A stretch of 64,000 nt of DNA from an uncultured Pseudomonadales bacterium (GTDB lineage Bacteria; Pseudomonadota; Gammaproteobacteria; Pseudomonadales; Porticoccaceae), in assembly GCA_943787675.1 (NCBI GenBank), contig CALSNK010000009.1, positions 62,001-126,000 of the forward strand, read 5' to 3'. A model generated the notes under the pieces. It worked only from the letters and a program-made list of their open reading frames with translations, was not told the origin of the DNA and did not search any database. How positions within the stretch are numbered: position 1 is the stretch's first letter; each line of letters opens with the position of its first letter. This document shows positions 44,191-53,810 of this stretch, piece after piece. The position numbers and the translations under genes are program-made.

Positions 44191-45309
44191 ATGGTCCTTA
44201 ATACAGTAGAAGAATTACTCGAAGATATCCGCCAAGGCAAAATGGTTATCTTGATGGATGACGAAGATCGTGAGAATGAAGGCGATCTAGTGATGGCTGC
44301 GCCGATGGTGCGCCCACAAGATATTAACTTTATGGCCACCTATGCCAGAGGTTTGATCTGCCTGACGCTCAACGAGCAGCGTTGCAAACAGCTTGCTCTG
44401 GGCATGATGGTTGAAGGCGACAGCAACAAGTCTAGCCACAGCACACCGTTCACACTGTCTATTGAAGCGGCGGAGGGTGTCACTACGGGTATATCTGCTG
44501 CTGACCGTGCGCGCACTGTTCAGGCTGCAGTTGCCGGCAATGCTCGCCCCGAAGATATTGTTCAGCCGGGGCATATTTTCCCGCTGAAAGCACAGCCCGG
44601 CGGCGTACTTAGCCGCGCAGGCCACACCGAAGCCGGTTGTGATCTGGCTCGTATCGCCGGTTTCGAACCCGCCGCCGTGATTGTCGAAATTATGAATGAA
44701 GACGGCACTATGGCCCGTCGCGATGATCTGGAAGTGTTTGCTGAAAAGCACCAGTTAAAAATTGGCACCATCGCCGATCTGATTCACTACCGCCTGGTCA
44801 CCGAGAAAACGACCCAGTGTATTAGTGAGCGTCAGGTACAGACTCAGTTTGGGGAATTCACCCTCAAGACCTATCTCGACAATGCTCGCAGCGAAAAGCA
44901 TTTTGCCCTGGTCATGGGCGATGTTGCTGGGCAAGAGCCGGTTCTGGCGCGCGTGCATATCAATCGCTCGGCCCGAGACTTACTGGCGCTAGAATCTGAC
45001 AAAGGCTATAACACCTGGTCGTTCCATAAGGCTATGGAAGCGATTGCGAAGGAGGGCCGTGGTGCGCTGGTACTGCTGTACTACCCAGAGAGTGCCGAAG
45101 ATATTGATCATAGTATTGAGCGAATTCTCAATCCTAATAGCAGCAAAACTCAGTCTGCCGGTGATGTGGTTTATCAGCAGGTAGGCACAGGCTCACAGAT
45201 TCTGATGGATCTGGGCGTGCACAAGATGCGCTTAATGAGTGCACCTTTTAAATTTACCGGCATCTCTGGCTTCGATCTTGAAGTTGTAGAATACGTCGAT
45301 TGCGAATAG
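44191..45309 (+). CDS. ribBA: DHBP synthase fused to a degenerate GTP cyclohydrolase II-like domain (RibBA)
   Basis: A 372-residue fusion. Residues 1-200 are 3,4-dihydroxy-2-butanone-4-phosphate synthase, with DDEDRENEGDLVMAA (about 22-36) for magnesium and substrate, HSTPFTLSIEA and RAGHTEAGCDLARIAG. The C-terminal half has the RibA fold, but the zinc cysteines ([15 protein letters not shown]) are missing: the corresponding part reads PVLARVHINRSARDLLAL. The RQEGRGIGL loop is also lost (AKEGRGALVLLYY). It therefore should make the four-carbon unit only. A separate complete ribA lies at 57056, which fits this. Confidence 0.92.
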   Translation: MVLNTVEELLEDIRQGKMVILMDDEDRENEGDLVMAAPMVRPQDINFMATYARGLICLTLNEQRCKQLALGMMVEGDSNKSSHSTPFTLSIEAAEGVTTGISAADRARTVQAAVAGNARPEDIVQPGHIFPLKAQPGGVLSRAGHTEAGCDLARIAGFEPAAVIVEIMNEDGTMARRDDLEVFAEKHQLKIGTIADLIHYRLVTEKTTQCISERQVQTQFGEFTLKTYLDNARSEKHFALVMGDVAGQEPVLARVHINRSARDLLALESDKGYNTWSFHKAMEAIAKEGRGALVLLYYPESAEDIDHSIERILNPNSSKTQSAGDVVYQQVGTGSQILMDLGVHKMRLMSAPFKFTGISGFDLEVVEYVDCE

Positions 45310-45328
45310 CCAGAAACAGGAATTAACA

Positions 45329-45811
45329 ATGAGTGAATTTAGGCCTGAAGAAGGTAATTTTGATCTGGGTGATGTGCGTATCGCCGTGATTGCCGCGCGC
45401 TGGAATGCAGAGATTACCGATGGTTTGCTAGCCGGTGCCGTTCGCGCTCTGGCGCGTCACAATATTAGCGGCGACGCCGTTGAAGAGTATCGCGTACCCG
45501 GTGCTTTTGAACTGCCCCTCGCGGCACAGCGCGCCGCGCGCACGGGTCGCTTTGATGCGGTTATTACCCTTGGCTGTGTGATTCGTGGTGACACCCCGCA
45601 TTTTGATTATGTCTGCTCCGAAACCACCCGTGGTATTGGCGAAGTCGGCCTCACTGAAAACCTGCCCGTTGCCTTTGGTTTATTGACCACCGACAACCTG
45701 CAGCAATCATTGGATCGCTCTGGCGACAATGAAGAGAACAAGGGCGAAGAAGCCGCTCTGACTATTTTGGAAATGTTGGCAGTATTCAAGCAGATGCAGG
45801 GCGCTAACTAG
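45329..45811 (+). CDS. ribH: 6,7-dimethyl-8-ribityllumazine synthase
   Basis: A 160-residue enzyme that condenses the four-carbon unit with the pyrimidine to form lumazine. Markers are IAARWNAEITDGLLAGA (residues about 18-34), YRVPGAFELPLAAQ, TLGCVIRGDTPHFDYVCSE (the histidine H-containing active-site loop) and PVAFGLLTTDNLQQSLDRSG. It assembles as a multimer with riboflavin synthase in many bacteria. nusB begins directly after its stop codon (TAGATG). Confidence 0.95.
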   Translation: MSEFRPEEGNFDLGDVRIAVIAARWNAEITDGLLAGAVRALARHNISGDAVEEYRVPGAFELPLAAQRAARTGRFDAVITLGCVIRGDTPHFDYVCSETTRGIGEVGLTENLPVAFGLLTTDNLQQSLDRSGDNEENKGEEAALTILEMLAVFKQMQGAN

Positions 45812-46252
45812 ATGTCAAAACCGAAGCAGAAACAAAAAGCACGCCGAATGTTAGTGCAGGCACTGTATTCCTGGGATGTCGGCGGTACCGACCTAGTGAA
45901 TATTGAGGCTGAGTTTCACAGCGACAATGACATGAGTAAAGTCGATGTCACTCTGTTCCACAATATTTTATACGGGGTGCCTAAAAATCTCGCTGAGATA
46001 GACGGGACTTACGAGCCATTTCTTGATCGTGAGAATAAACAACTCGATCCCGTATCCCGTGCTGTGCTGCGTTTATCATCCTACGAAATGCTGTATACCA
46101 TTGATGTGCCTTACAAAGTGGTCATCAACGAAGGTGTAAATCTGGCTAAAACCTATGGTCCCACCGATGCCTATAAATTTATCAATGGTGTTTTGGACAA
46201 GGTTGCTATTGAAAAGCGTGCCGTTGAAGTTGCTGCCAACAGGCGCGCCTAG
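45812..46252 (+). CDS. nusB: Transcription antitermination protein NusB
   Basis: A 146-residue all-helical RNA-binding protein that acts with NusE (S10) at boxA sequences of rRNA operons. Visible marks are RRMLVQALYSWD at the N-terminus, LDPVSRAVLRLSSYEMLYTIDVPYKVVINEGVNLAKTYGPTDAYKFINGVLDKV near the end. Both are typical and intact. It directly follows ribH and shares its stop-codon frame with the leader of thiL. Confidence 0.95.
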   Translation: MSKPKQKQKARRMLVQALYSWDVGGTDLVNIEAEFHSDNDMSKVDVTLFHNILYGVPKNLAEIDGTYEPFLDRENKQLDPVSRAVLRLSSYEMLYTIDVPYKVVINEGVNLAKTYGPTDAYKFINGVLDKVAIEKRAVEVAANRRA

Positions 46253-46282
46253 TCGATAACCACTGTTAGAGAGGGTGCAAAC

Positions 46283-47257
46283 CTGTCCAACTCCAGAGTA
46301 TCTCAACCCAGCGAATTTGAACTTATCGCGACCTACTTTAAAGACCTTACGGGTCAGCAGGGCGTGGCGCTGGGTATTGGTGATGATGCTGCACTGCTGA
46401 GTCCCAATCCGAATACCCAGCTAGTGGTTGCCACCGACACCCTAGTTGAATCCGTACATTTTCCTGCCCATGCCAGCGCCGAACAAATTGCCACTCGCGC
46501 ACTCTGCGTAAACCTCAGTGATATGGCTGCCATGGGGGCGACGCCGCGCTGGTTTACCCTGGCACTCACCTTACCCACCGCCGATGCCGAATGGCTGTTA
46601 GGCTTTAGCCGAGGACTGGCAGAGGTCGCCAATCAATTTGGCATTGCGCTGATTGGTGGAGATACCACCTCGGGGCCCCTAACTGTTTCATTGACCTTGC
46701 TTGGGGAAGCAGCTATTGGTGGCGCCTTACAGCGCAGTGGCGCAGGCCCAGGTGATGGCATCTATGTGACAGGCACTCTGGGTGATGGCGCGGCGGGGCT
46801 CGCTGTTATTGATGATCTTGGCAAACGCGGTAACGAGCGGTTGCTAACAAGGTTTTATCGGCCGGAGCCTCAGGTGCAAGCGGGTAAAAAATTACAGGGC
46901 CTAGCCAGTGCCTGCATTGATATATCTGATGGTCTTGTTGCTGACCTTGGGCATATCTGCAAATCCAGCGGTGTTAGTGCTAGCCTATGGTCTGAGCGTC
47001 TACCCATTGACCCTGAACTGGTGCAGCGATTTCCAGAGCAGGCCCTAAGTTGGGCACTGTCGGGGGGCGATGATTACCAGCTTTGTTTTACAGTGGCCGA
47101 AGCTGACGTTGGGATGATTGATAAATTAGTCGCTCAGGGGGCGTTAGACGCAACCATGATTGGCCAAATACAGGCAGTAACCGACGGCGGGTGCCAGGTA
47201 CTCGTCGACGATAAACGCGTAGCACTAAAGAGAGGGTTTGATCACTTTGACCGTTAA
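46283..47257 (+). CDS. thiL: Thiamine-monophosphate kinase, apparent CTG start
   Basis: A 324-residue enzyme that phosphorylates thiamine monophosphate to the active diphosphate. Markers are LGIGDDAALLSP, VVATDTLVESVHFP, NLSDMAAMGATPRWFTLALTLP, GGDTTSGPL and GGDDYQLCFTV. The N-terminal helix of the family (SEFELIATYF, starting at 46310) lies upstream of the first standard start codon (GTG, 46364). The in-frame segment between the nusB stop and that GTG offers only CTG at 46283, 7 bases after an AGAGGG site, as a reasonable start. ATA at 46256 is a poorer choice. The CTG start is inferred from frame, site spacing and recalled family length. Confidence 0.88.
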   Translation: MSNSRVSQPSEFELIATYFKDLTGQQGVALGIGDDAALLSPNPNTQLVVATDTLVESVHFPAHASAEQIATRALCVNLSDMAAMGATPRWFTLALTLPTADAEWLLGFSRGLAEVANQFGIALIGGDTTSGPLTVSLTLLGEAAIGGALQRSGAGPGDGIYVTGTLGDGAAGLAVIDDLGKRGNERLLTRFYRPEPQVQAGKKLQGLASACIDISDGLVADLGHICKSSGVSASLWSERLPIDPELVQRFPEQALSWALSGGDDYQLCFTVAEADVGMIDKLVAQGALDATMIGQIQAVTDGGCQVLVDDKRVALKRGFDHFDR

Positions 47258-47732
47258 TCCACGTTTTTCACAGCTAGTTCGCTCCCCGGTTTTATTGCTG
47301 GCCTTTGGCTTTGGCAGCGGTTTGTCACCCAAGGCCCCAGGGACTGTCGGCACCATTGCCGCTATTCCTCTGTGGTTACTGTTAGTGCAGTTACCTCAGG
47401 CGGCTTATATTTTGGTTGTGGTGCTTGCGGCGATTATTGGTATATCGATCTGCGGTGTGGCGGCAGAACGGCTTGGTGTGCATGATCACGGTGGTATTGT
47501 GTGGGATGAATTTGTCGGGCTATGGATTGCAATGGCCTTTTTGCCCCCGAGTTACGTATCTTTAGCATTGGGCTTTATACTTTTTAGGCTGTTCGACATT
47601 ATTAAGCCATGGCCGATTAGCTGGCTGGACAAACATGTTGGGGGTGGTTTGGGCATCATGATTGATGATGTTGTGGCGGGATTAGCCGCGGGCGTTTGCG
47701 TCTTGATCATCCAGACGCTGCTCTTGAACTAA
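47247..47732 (+). CDS. pgpA: Phosphatidylglycerophosphatase A
   Basis: A 161-residue membrane enzyme that removes the phosphate of phosphatidylglycerophosphate. Signature parts are GFGSGLSPKAPGTVGTIAAIPL, HDHGGIVWDEFVGLWIAM (metal-binding DE pair) and IDDVVAGLAAG. Start codons available are TTG at 47238 and TTG at 47247; the second is preferred because the GAGAGGG site inside thiL is 9 bases upstream, while it almost touches the first. The gene overlaps the end of thiL. It closes the nrdR-rib operon. Confidence 0.92.
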   Translation: MTVNPRFSQLVRSPVLLLAFGFGSGLSPKAPGTVGTIAAIPLWLLLVQLPQAAYILVVVLAAIIGISICGVAAERLGVHDHGGIVWDEFVGLWIAMAFLPPSYVSLALGFILFRLFDIIKPWPISWLDKHVGGGLGIMIDDVVAGLAAGVCVLIIQTLLLN

Positions 47733-47832
47733 TCGGCGGCTAGCTGGTAGAAAAGAAAACGAGCATATAAGTTTTAGGTACGAATGTAAGACATCCAAAT
47801 AGGGTTATAAAAATAATTAAAGGAACCACTGA

Positions 47833-49014
47833 GTGAAAGATAAATTCGTAGCCATTGGAGTGGTATTAGCCGCTCTGTTTCTTGCAGTGATGATGAACGT
47901 TTTACAGCCTGATGCCGAGAAGACCTCGGAGCCAGAGGCGGCCATTGCCGTAAAAACAGAGATTGTTAACAGAGCTCAGTTAGCAATGCATGTTGAGTCT
48001 CAGGGTATTGTTGCCCCGAGAACGCGCACCAGAATAATCTCAGAAGTGTCGGGTTTGGTATTGGATGTTGCCGATGCCTTTGTTGTTGGTGGTACCTTTA
48101 AAACTGGTGACATGTTGCTGAAGTTGGATCCTACGGATTACGAAGTCGCACTCCAGCGCGCCGAAGCCAAAGTGATTAGCTTCAAAGCCCTTATGGAACT
48201 TGAAAATGCACGTTCAGTACAGGCCGAAAAAGAATGGGGCATGACCGGACGGCCCAAGTCAGAGGCCCCACTACTTGCCCTACGTCGTCCTTACCTGTTA
48301 GAAGCTGAAGCTAACCTTCTTCAGGCAAAAGCTGAGGTTAGGCAGGCCGAAATAAAATTATCCAAGACTATTATCCGTGCCTCTTATGCGGGTATGGTGT
48401 CAAAAAAATCCGCTGATATCGGTCAATTCGTCACCACCGGCACAGCCATTGGTGAGACCTTCGCGATTGATTTTGTGGAGATAAGACTACCCCTCAGCGA
48501 AAAAGATTTAACCATGATGGACGGTCTGTCATCCCAAGTTGAACTGAGGAAGAAAGAGATTACGTTGTCTGGCACCGTCGACGGTATTGTGACCTCTTGG
48601 CAGGCAACTCTGGCGCGCTCTGAAGGTGTGGTTGATGAGCTTAACCGCTCTCAATATATTGTTGCCAGAGTCGCAGATCCCTATGGTCTCGGTGACAGTG
48701 AACGGATAGTTCCCCTGCGTGTGGGCACCTTTGTGAAGGCGTCGATTGAGGGCAAAGTATTGAACGATGTATTTAAGGTGCCGCGCAGTGCGCTGCTCGA
48801 AGGTTCAAGAATAGGACTGGTCGATGACCAGGCACTACTCAAAATTATTCCTGTTGAAGTCGCCTCTACGGATGACAACCATTACTACATCTCCGGTGGT
48901 CTGCAAGATGGTTATGAGATTGTCACCAGTGCTCTGGGTACGCCTATCGAAGGGTTAAAGTTGCGCATCAAAAATGACCCAAGCCCAGCCTTATTAAATG
49001 GATTAGCCCAGTGA
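47833..49014 (+). CDS. RND efflux periplasmic adaptor (first pair)
   Basis: A 393-residue membrane-fusion protein with an N-terminal membrane anchor (AIGVVLAALFLAVMMNVLQP). It has the barrel-sandwich half-motifs SQGIVAPRTRTRIISEVSGLV and AGMVSKKSADIGQFVTTGTAIGE, and a short alpha-helical hairpin containing EKEWGMTGRPKSEAPLLALRRPYL. It should link the inner-membrane RND pump to an outer-membrane TolC-type channel, which is not encoded here. The start is GTG with an AAGGA site. The last four bases overlap the permease start (GTGA). A close paralogue lies at 52536. Confidence 0.9.
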   Translation: MKDKFVAIGVVLAALFLAVMMNVLQPDAEKTSEPEAAIAVKTEIVNRAQLAMHVESQGIVAPRTRTRIISEVSGLVLDVADAFVVGGTFKTGDMLLKLDPTDYEVALQRAEAKVISFKALMELENARSVQAEKEWGMTGRPKSEAPLLALRRPYLLEAEANLLQAKAEVRQAEIKLSKTIIRASYAGMVSKKSADIGQFVTTGTAIGETFAIDFVEIRLPLSEKDLTMMDGLSSQVELRKKEITLSGTVDGIVTSWQATLARSEGVVDELNRSQYIVARVADPYGLGDSERIVPLRVGTFVKASIEGKVLNDVFKVPRSALLEGSRIGLVDDQALLKIIPVEVASTDDNHYYISGGLQDGYEIVTSALGTPIEGLKLRIKNDPSPALLNGLAQ

Positions 49015-52000
49015 TAGATAACAATCCCAAAGGACTTATTGGTTGGTTTACCAGCAACCCAGTTGCGGCCAATCTAATAATGATTTTAGTATTTTTCGCC
49101 GGCGCACTGTCTCTGAGCAATATCAGTAAAGAGATGTTTCCCCGTACAGAAATTCGCATGATCACCGTCTCTGCTCCCTATCCAGGCGCTGCCCCCGTAG
49201 AGGTGGAGAAGGGCGTTATTCTGCCTATGGAATCTGCCCTTGAAGGCTTGCAGGGCATTAAAAAAATCACCTCTTCGGCCAATCGTGATTTTGCGACCAT
49301 TCGATTAGAAATCGAACCCAATGAAGATATTAATGAAGTAATGACTCAGGTTGAGAACCGCATCGACGGTATTACCAACCTCCCTGATGATCTTGAAAAA
49401 CCCACCGTGCAAAGAGTGCAGCAGAATCTATGGGCCATGGGTGTTGCGGTTTATGGTGACATGACCGAGCGCCAGAAAAAGCTGGTGGGCGACGAAGTAT
49501 ATGATGAGCTGTTGGCGCTGGGGCCGGTTAAGGAAGTACAGCTCTGGGGTGCCGGTAAATACGAGATATCTATTGAGGTCCGCGAGGATCGACTCAAAGA
49601 ACTCAACCTCACGCTAACAGAAGTGGCAGCCGCCGTTCGCGCTTCATCCTTGGATCTTCCCGCAGGTATTATAAGAACCGACAGTGGCAATGTGCTGGTG
49701 CGCACTGAGGGTAAATCTTATTACGGCAGTGATTTCGAAAGTATTGTTATCCGAAGTAATTTGGACGGTACCCAGTTACTGCTATCGGATGTGGCCAATG
49801 TCCGTGATGCCTTTACCGACAGCGTGTATACCAACCGATTTGATGGGGAAAATTCTTTTACCCTCGGCGTCTTTTCTCTAGAGGGGCAGAATCTGCTCAG
49901 TATTAGTGAAGCCGTTCATAACTATGCCGCCGAGAAGCGGGGGAGCCTTCCCGACGGGATCAGCATAAGCGTATTTAACGACGAGGCCTATTACCTCAAT
50001 GGTCGTTTGACCATGATGTCGGAAAATCTATTAATGGGTGGCTTGCTGGTCGCCATAGTGTTGGGAATGTTTCTTAATCTCAAAGTCGCCTTTTGGGTAA
50101 TTCTGGGCATTCCCATCGCCTTTGCGGGTGCTTTTTGGTTAATGCCAATGGGTTCCGTAACCGTTAATGTACTGAGTTTATTCGCCTTTATTATGGTGCT
50201 GGGAATTGTGGTGGATGATGCCATTGTCATTGGCGAAAGTGTCTACAGCGAAGTCAAAGCCGACTACAAACAACGCAGTGCCGCGGGGCAACTTGTGGAC
50301 GGGATCTATCAGGCGCCTATAGATACGGTGGTTAGAGGCGTAAAAAGGGTGGCGACGCCATCCACCATTGGTGTACTAACCACCATGGCGGCTTTTGCTC
50401 CGATTATTTTTATTGGCGGTAGCTTTGCGGGTATTACTAAAGCCATTGGTATTGTGGTTATTCTCTGTCTGGTTTTTTCGTTAATTGAATCCAAGCTTAT
50501 TCTTCCCTCCCATTTGGTGGGACTAAAGTTTGGCCAGAAACCTTCCGGCGTAATGGGTGTTATCACCGGTTACCAGCGGGCGATTTCTTCGGGTCTTGAA
50601 AGGTTTATTGATAATGTCTATCAACCAATGTTGCGCAAAGCATTGGTCAATCGGTACGTCACTCTCGCAGGATTCTTGGGCATATTAATATTAGTGCTGG
50701 GTGCAACGACTAGCGGTATTGCTAAGTTTGAATTCTTTCCCAATGTGCCCGGCGATGACGTTCGCGCGAGCATAGTGATGCAAGATGGCGCCTCTGCTGA
50801 AAGTCTCAGTGAGACCATTGAAGTTGTTGAAAGCGCCATCTACAGAATTGATCAAGAGTATCGAGACGCCAATCCCGACACTATTGGACTGGTCGAACAT
50901 GTGGCTTTCTTTGTGCTTGATGATGTTAATGTAAGTTTTAGATTAGTGCTCACCAAGGCCGAGTATCGCAGTATTAGCGCCGTCGAGATTGCGCGGCTAT
51001 GGCGTGAAGATGTTGGCCTACTGCCGAATGTTCGCAAGCAGCGTTACTCCGCGAGTGAGGGACCCTCCGGTGCCAAAATTAGTTTATCCCTGTCGGGGAC
51101 AGACCCTGATGAATTGACCAATGCGGGCGTAGAGCTGCAGCAGTATCTGGCTCAGTTCCCCGGAGTTTATGATATCTATAATTCTCAGGGTTCCGGCAGC
51201 AAAGAGGTTTTGATAAAACTTAAACCCTATGCCAGCCAGGTCGGTGTGAACTTGCGGGATGTGGCGGTTCAGGTTCGTCAGGCTTTTTATGGCGAAGAGG
51301 TACAGCGTATTCAGCGGAACTCAGACACCATTAAAGTGATGGTCAGATACCCCATAGAAGACCGCCAGTCGATTGCTACCCTGGAAAATATGCTGATCAG
51401 AACGGCTACAGGTCAGGCCATAGAAATAGGCCAGGTTGCCAGTATCACTCTGGGTCTGGGCCTTACCTCTATTGAACGACTCGACCGCAAACGCACGGTG
51501 ACCATTACCGCAGATGTTGAAGAAGATCGCATTCAAAGTGGCGATGTTGTCAGTGATGCTCGCACCAAATTTGTACCCCAGCTACTAGAAAAATATCCCA
51601 GCGTAGATTTTCGACTCAGTGGCGGCACCCAGGAGCAAAGCGAATACTATTTAAAAATGGGGATTGGTTTTGCTGTCGCGCTGTTTATGATTTATGGATT
51701 GTTGGCGGTGCCACTGAGTTCATACCTGCAGCCGATCGTTATTATGTCGGTCATTCCCTTTGGCTTTATTGGAGCGGTAATCGGACATATGTTGTTCGAT
51801 ATGTCGGTTAACATTCTGTCGATCTTCGGCATTATTGCCCTCGCCGGGGTTGTCGTGAATGACAGTCTGATACTGGTGGAATTTGCTAACCGCGGCAAGG
51901 CCGAAGGGCTGACCTCCGAGGAGGCAATTGTCCAAGCAGGCACCGGGCGCTTTCGGGCGATTCTATTAACGACCTTAACGACCTTTGTTGGACTTCTGCC

Positions 52001-52316
52001 GTTACTGTTTGAGACCAGCGTTCAGGCGCAGTTCGTTATTCCCATGGCCCTGTCACTGAGCTTTGGTATTCTGTTTGCGTCGACAATAACCCTAATTTTA
52101 ATCCCCTGTCTCTACCTAGTTGTTGAGAAAAATAATCGTTTTGTCAGTCTGATACTGGCGCTACCGTTACTGATGGCCGTGGGTTACTTTGGCGTCTTTA
52201 TCGGTATTTTACCCATGGCACTGTTTTTGGCGACTGTCTTACTCCTCGTTATTGTTGGCGCGGCGCTGTTTGTGGCTAAGCTAATCGGGCGCTTCCCTGA
52301 GACTGAGGTACATTAA
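49011..52316 (+). CDS. RND efflux permease (first pair), with C-terminal membrane extension
   Basis: A 1101-residue inner-membrane pump. RND landmarks include NISKEMFPRTEIRMITV after helix 1, helix 4 with LGIVVDDAIVIGE (the aspartate pair of proton relay), and helices 11-12 with TTLTTFVGLLPLLF and SLSFGILFASTITL. In helix 10 (LAGVVVNDSLILVEF) the relay lysine of AcrB appears to be replaced by asparagine with a following aspartate. After the usual end at YLVVEKNN, about 60 more residues form two extra hydrophobic segments, absent from the paralogue at 53800. Cargo is unknown. The start is GTG, overlapping the adaptor. Confidence 0.9.
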   Translation: MIDNNPKGLIGWFTSNPVAANLIMILVFFAGALSLSNISKEMFPRTEIRMITVSAPYPGAAPVEVEKGVILPMESALEGLQGIKKITSSANRDFATIRLEIEPNEDINEVMTQVENRIDGITNLPDDLEKPTVQRVQQNLWAMGVAVYGDMTERQKKLVGDEVYDELLALGPVKEVQLWGAGKYEISIEVREDRLKELNLTLTEVAAAVRASSLDLPAGIIRTDSGNVLVRTEGKSYYGSDFESIVIRSNLDGTQLLLSDVANVRDAFTDSVYTNRFDGENSFTLGVFSLEGQNLLSISEAVHNYAAEKRGSLPDGISISVFNDEAYYLNGRLTMMSENLLMGGLLVAIVLGMFLNLKVAFWVILGIPIAFAGAFWLMPMGSVTVNVLSLFAFIMVLGIVVDDAIVIGESVYSEVKADYKQRSAAGQLVDGIYQAPIDTVVRGVKRVATPSTIGVLTTMAAFAPIIFIGGSFAGITKAIGIVVILCLVFSLIESKLILPSHLVGLKFGQKPSGVMGVITGYQRAISSGLERFIDNVYQPMLRKALVNRYVTLAGFLGILILVLGATTSGIAKFEFFPNVPGDDVRASIVMQDGASAESLSETIEVVESAIYRIDQEYRDANPDTIGLVEHVAFFVLDDVNVSFRLVLTKAEYRSISAVEIARLWREDVGLLPNVRKQRYSASEGPSGAKISLSLSGTDPDELTNAGVELQQYLAQFPGVYDIYNSQGSGSKEVLIKLKPYASQVGVNLRDVAVQVRQAFYGEEVQRIQRNSDTIKVMVRYPIEDRQSIATLENMLIRTATGQAIEIGQVASITLGLGLTSIERLDRKRTVTITADVEEDRIQSGDVVSDARTKFVPQLLEKYPSVDFRLSGGTQEQSEYYLKMGIGFAVALFMIYGLLAVPLSSYLQPIVIMSVIPFGFIGAVIGHMLFDMSVNILSIFGIIALAGVVVNDSLILVEFANRGKAEGLTSEEAIVQAGTGRFRAILLTTLTTFVGLLPLLFETSVQAQFVIPMALSLSFGILFASTITLILIPCLYLVVEKNNRFVSLILALPLLMAVGYFGVFIGILPMALFLATVLLLVIVGAALFVAKLIGRFPETEVH

Positions 52317-52535
52317 GGCTTAGTTAAGCGCGATACTGCGAGGGACTGTTCAAAGGTACTGGCGGTACTTCGTAGTAACCAGTAAATAACAAATTTTTAT
52401 ACCTATCTGCGCGGCACTTTCCCAACCAGCTGCTATAGTTATTGCACGAATTGCCATCTCTAATCTTCTCAGTCAGCACGTCAATTTAACGCTTCCAGGG
52501 TTTGGGAGTAGAACTACCTAAGGATAGGGTCTCTC

Positions 52536-53810
52536 TTGAAAACGCATTTCTTTAAAAGCCACTTCTTTACACGCCATTCAAAAAAACTTTTACCTATTGC
52601 CATTATTGGTGGTGCAGTTTTTATTTCAATGGCCATGAATCTTTTTAAGCCGGCACCACTCATGGCAGAAACCCCCGATACAGCGGTGGCGGTAAAGACT
52701 CAGATATTACAGCGCACTCAAGCAATATTATCTGTCGAATCTCAGGGCACGGTACTGCCCCGCACAAGCACTTCCCTCACCTCCGAAGTCTCTGGCCGAG
52801 TACTGCGACTGTCGCCGCACTTTGTGGTGGGTGGGGTATTTAAAGCCAACGATGTATTACTGCAGCTAGATCCCACAGACTACGACGTGGCTTTGCAGCG
52901 GGCCAAGGCCAATCTGATTAGCATGAATGCCCAGTTAACCTTTGAGCAGGCACGCGGTGTGCAGGCAGAAAAGGAATGGGGCATGACCGGTCGTCCCGCC
53001 GAGGAAGCGCCTCTATTGGCCTTGCGTAAGCCGTACCTTGAAGAAGCGCGAGCCAACGTTTTACAAGCCGAGGCGGAAGTTAAGCAGGCCCAACTTAAGC
53101 TCGAGCGAGCGACCATTCGTGCTCCCTATGCTGGCATGGTGGCGGCCAAGTCTGTGGATATTGGTCAGTATGTCACTGTGGGGAATATGCTCGGTGAAAC
53201 CTTTGCTATCGATTTTGCCGAAGTGCGGTTACCTCTAACCAAGAAAGACTTGTCGATGATGAATAGTTTTTCGGACGCGGATAAAAAGAGTCATCTTGAG
53301 GTGATCCTTCGGGGTTCTATCGATGATAGCAATCAAGAATGGCAGGCCAAACTTGTGCGCTCCGAGGGGGTAATTAGCCAGCAGAACCGCGCGCTCTATG
53401 TGGTTGCACAGGTTGATGATCCCTATGGCAAACTCAGCCCAGGCACTAATGATGCAGACGCCATGTCGCCGTTATTGATGGGCACTTTTGTCACGGCCAT
53501 TATAGGCGGCAAGACGATTGAAGATGCCTTTGCTATTCCCCGCCATGCACTTTTGGAGGGCAGTAAGGTAGCGCTTGTGGATAGTGATCAGAAGTTACAG
53601 CTGAAGGTTGTCGAGCCAATTTTTGCTGATAAAGAATTCTATTATATTGCTGAGGGGCTAGAGGACGGCGCACAACTTATTGTTAGCGCAATGGGGGTAC
53701 CGATTGCAGGGATGGCCGTTAGGGCCGAGCCAATAAAGGTAGTAGATGCAGAGGCAATAACCCAAGCGCAACTACCCAATACAGCGGAGCCCCTGATTGA
53801 TGCAGACTGA
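52536..53810 (+). CDS. RND efflux periplasmic adaptor (second pair)
   Basis: A 424-residue paralogue of the adaptor at 47833. The shared hairpin segment EKEWGMTGRPAEEAPLLALRKPYL is nearly identical, and both lipoyl half-motifs are present (SQGTVLPRTSTSLTSEVSGRV and AGMVAAKSVDIGQYVTVGNMLGE). An N-terminal anchor LPIAIIGGAVFISMAMNLFKP follows a basic leader. It differs by an added C-terminal tail. The start is TTG with an AGGATAGGG site. It overlaps its permease by 11 bases. The high similarity to the first pair suggests tandem duplication. Confidence 0.9.
   Translation: MKTHFFKSHFFTRHSKKLLPIAIIGGAVFISMAMNLFKPAPLMAETPDTAVAVKTQILQRTQAILSVESQGTVLPRTSTSLTSEVSGRVLRLSPHFVVGGVFKANDVLLQLDPTDYDVALQRAKANLISMNAQLTFEQARGVQAEKEWGMTGRPAEEAPLLALRKPYLEEARANVLQAEAEVKQAQLKLERATIRAPYAGMVAAKSVDIGQYVTVGNMLGETFAIDFAEVRLPLTKKDLSMMNSFSDADKKSHLEVILRGSIDDSNQEWQAKLVRSEGVISQQNRALYVVAQVDDPYGKLSPGTNDADAMSPLLMGTFVTAIIGGKTIEDAFAIPRHALLEGSKVALVDSDQKLQLKVVEPIFADKEFYYIAEGLEDGAQLIVSAMGVPIAGMAVRAEPIKVVDAEAITQAQLPNTAEPLIDAD

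Noticed and set aside
44287..44751. Leftward 154-residue frame opposite ribBA
   Set aside because: Antisense shadow with no recognisable domain; ribBA is clear on the other strand.
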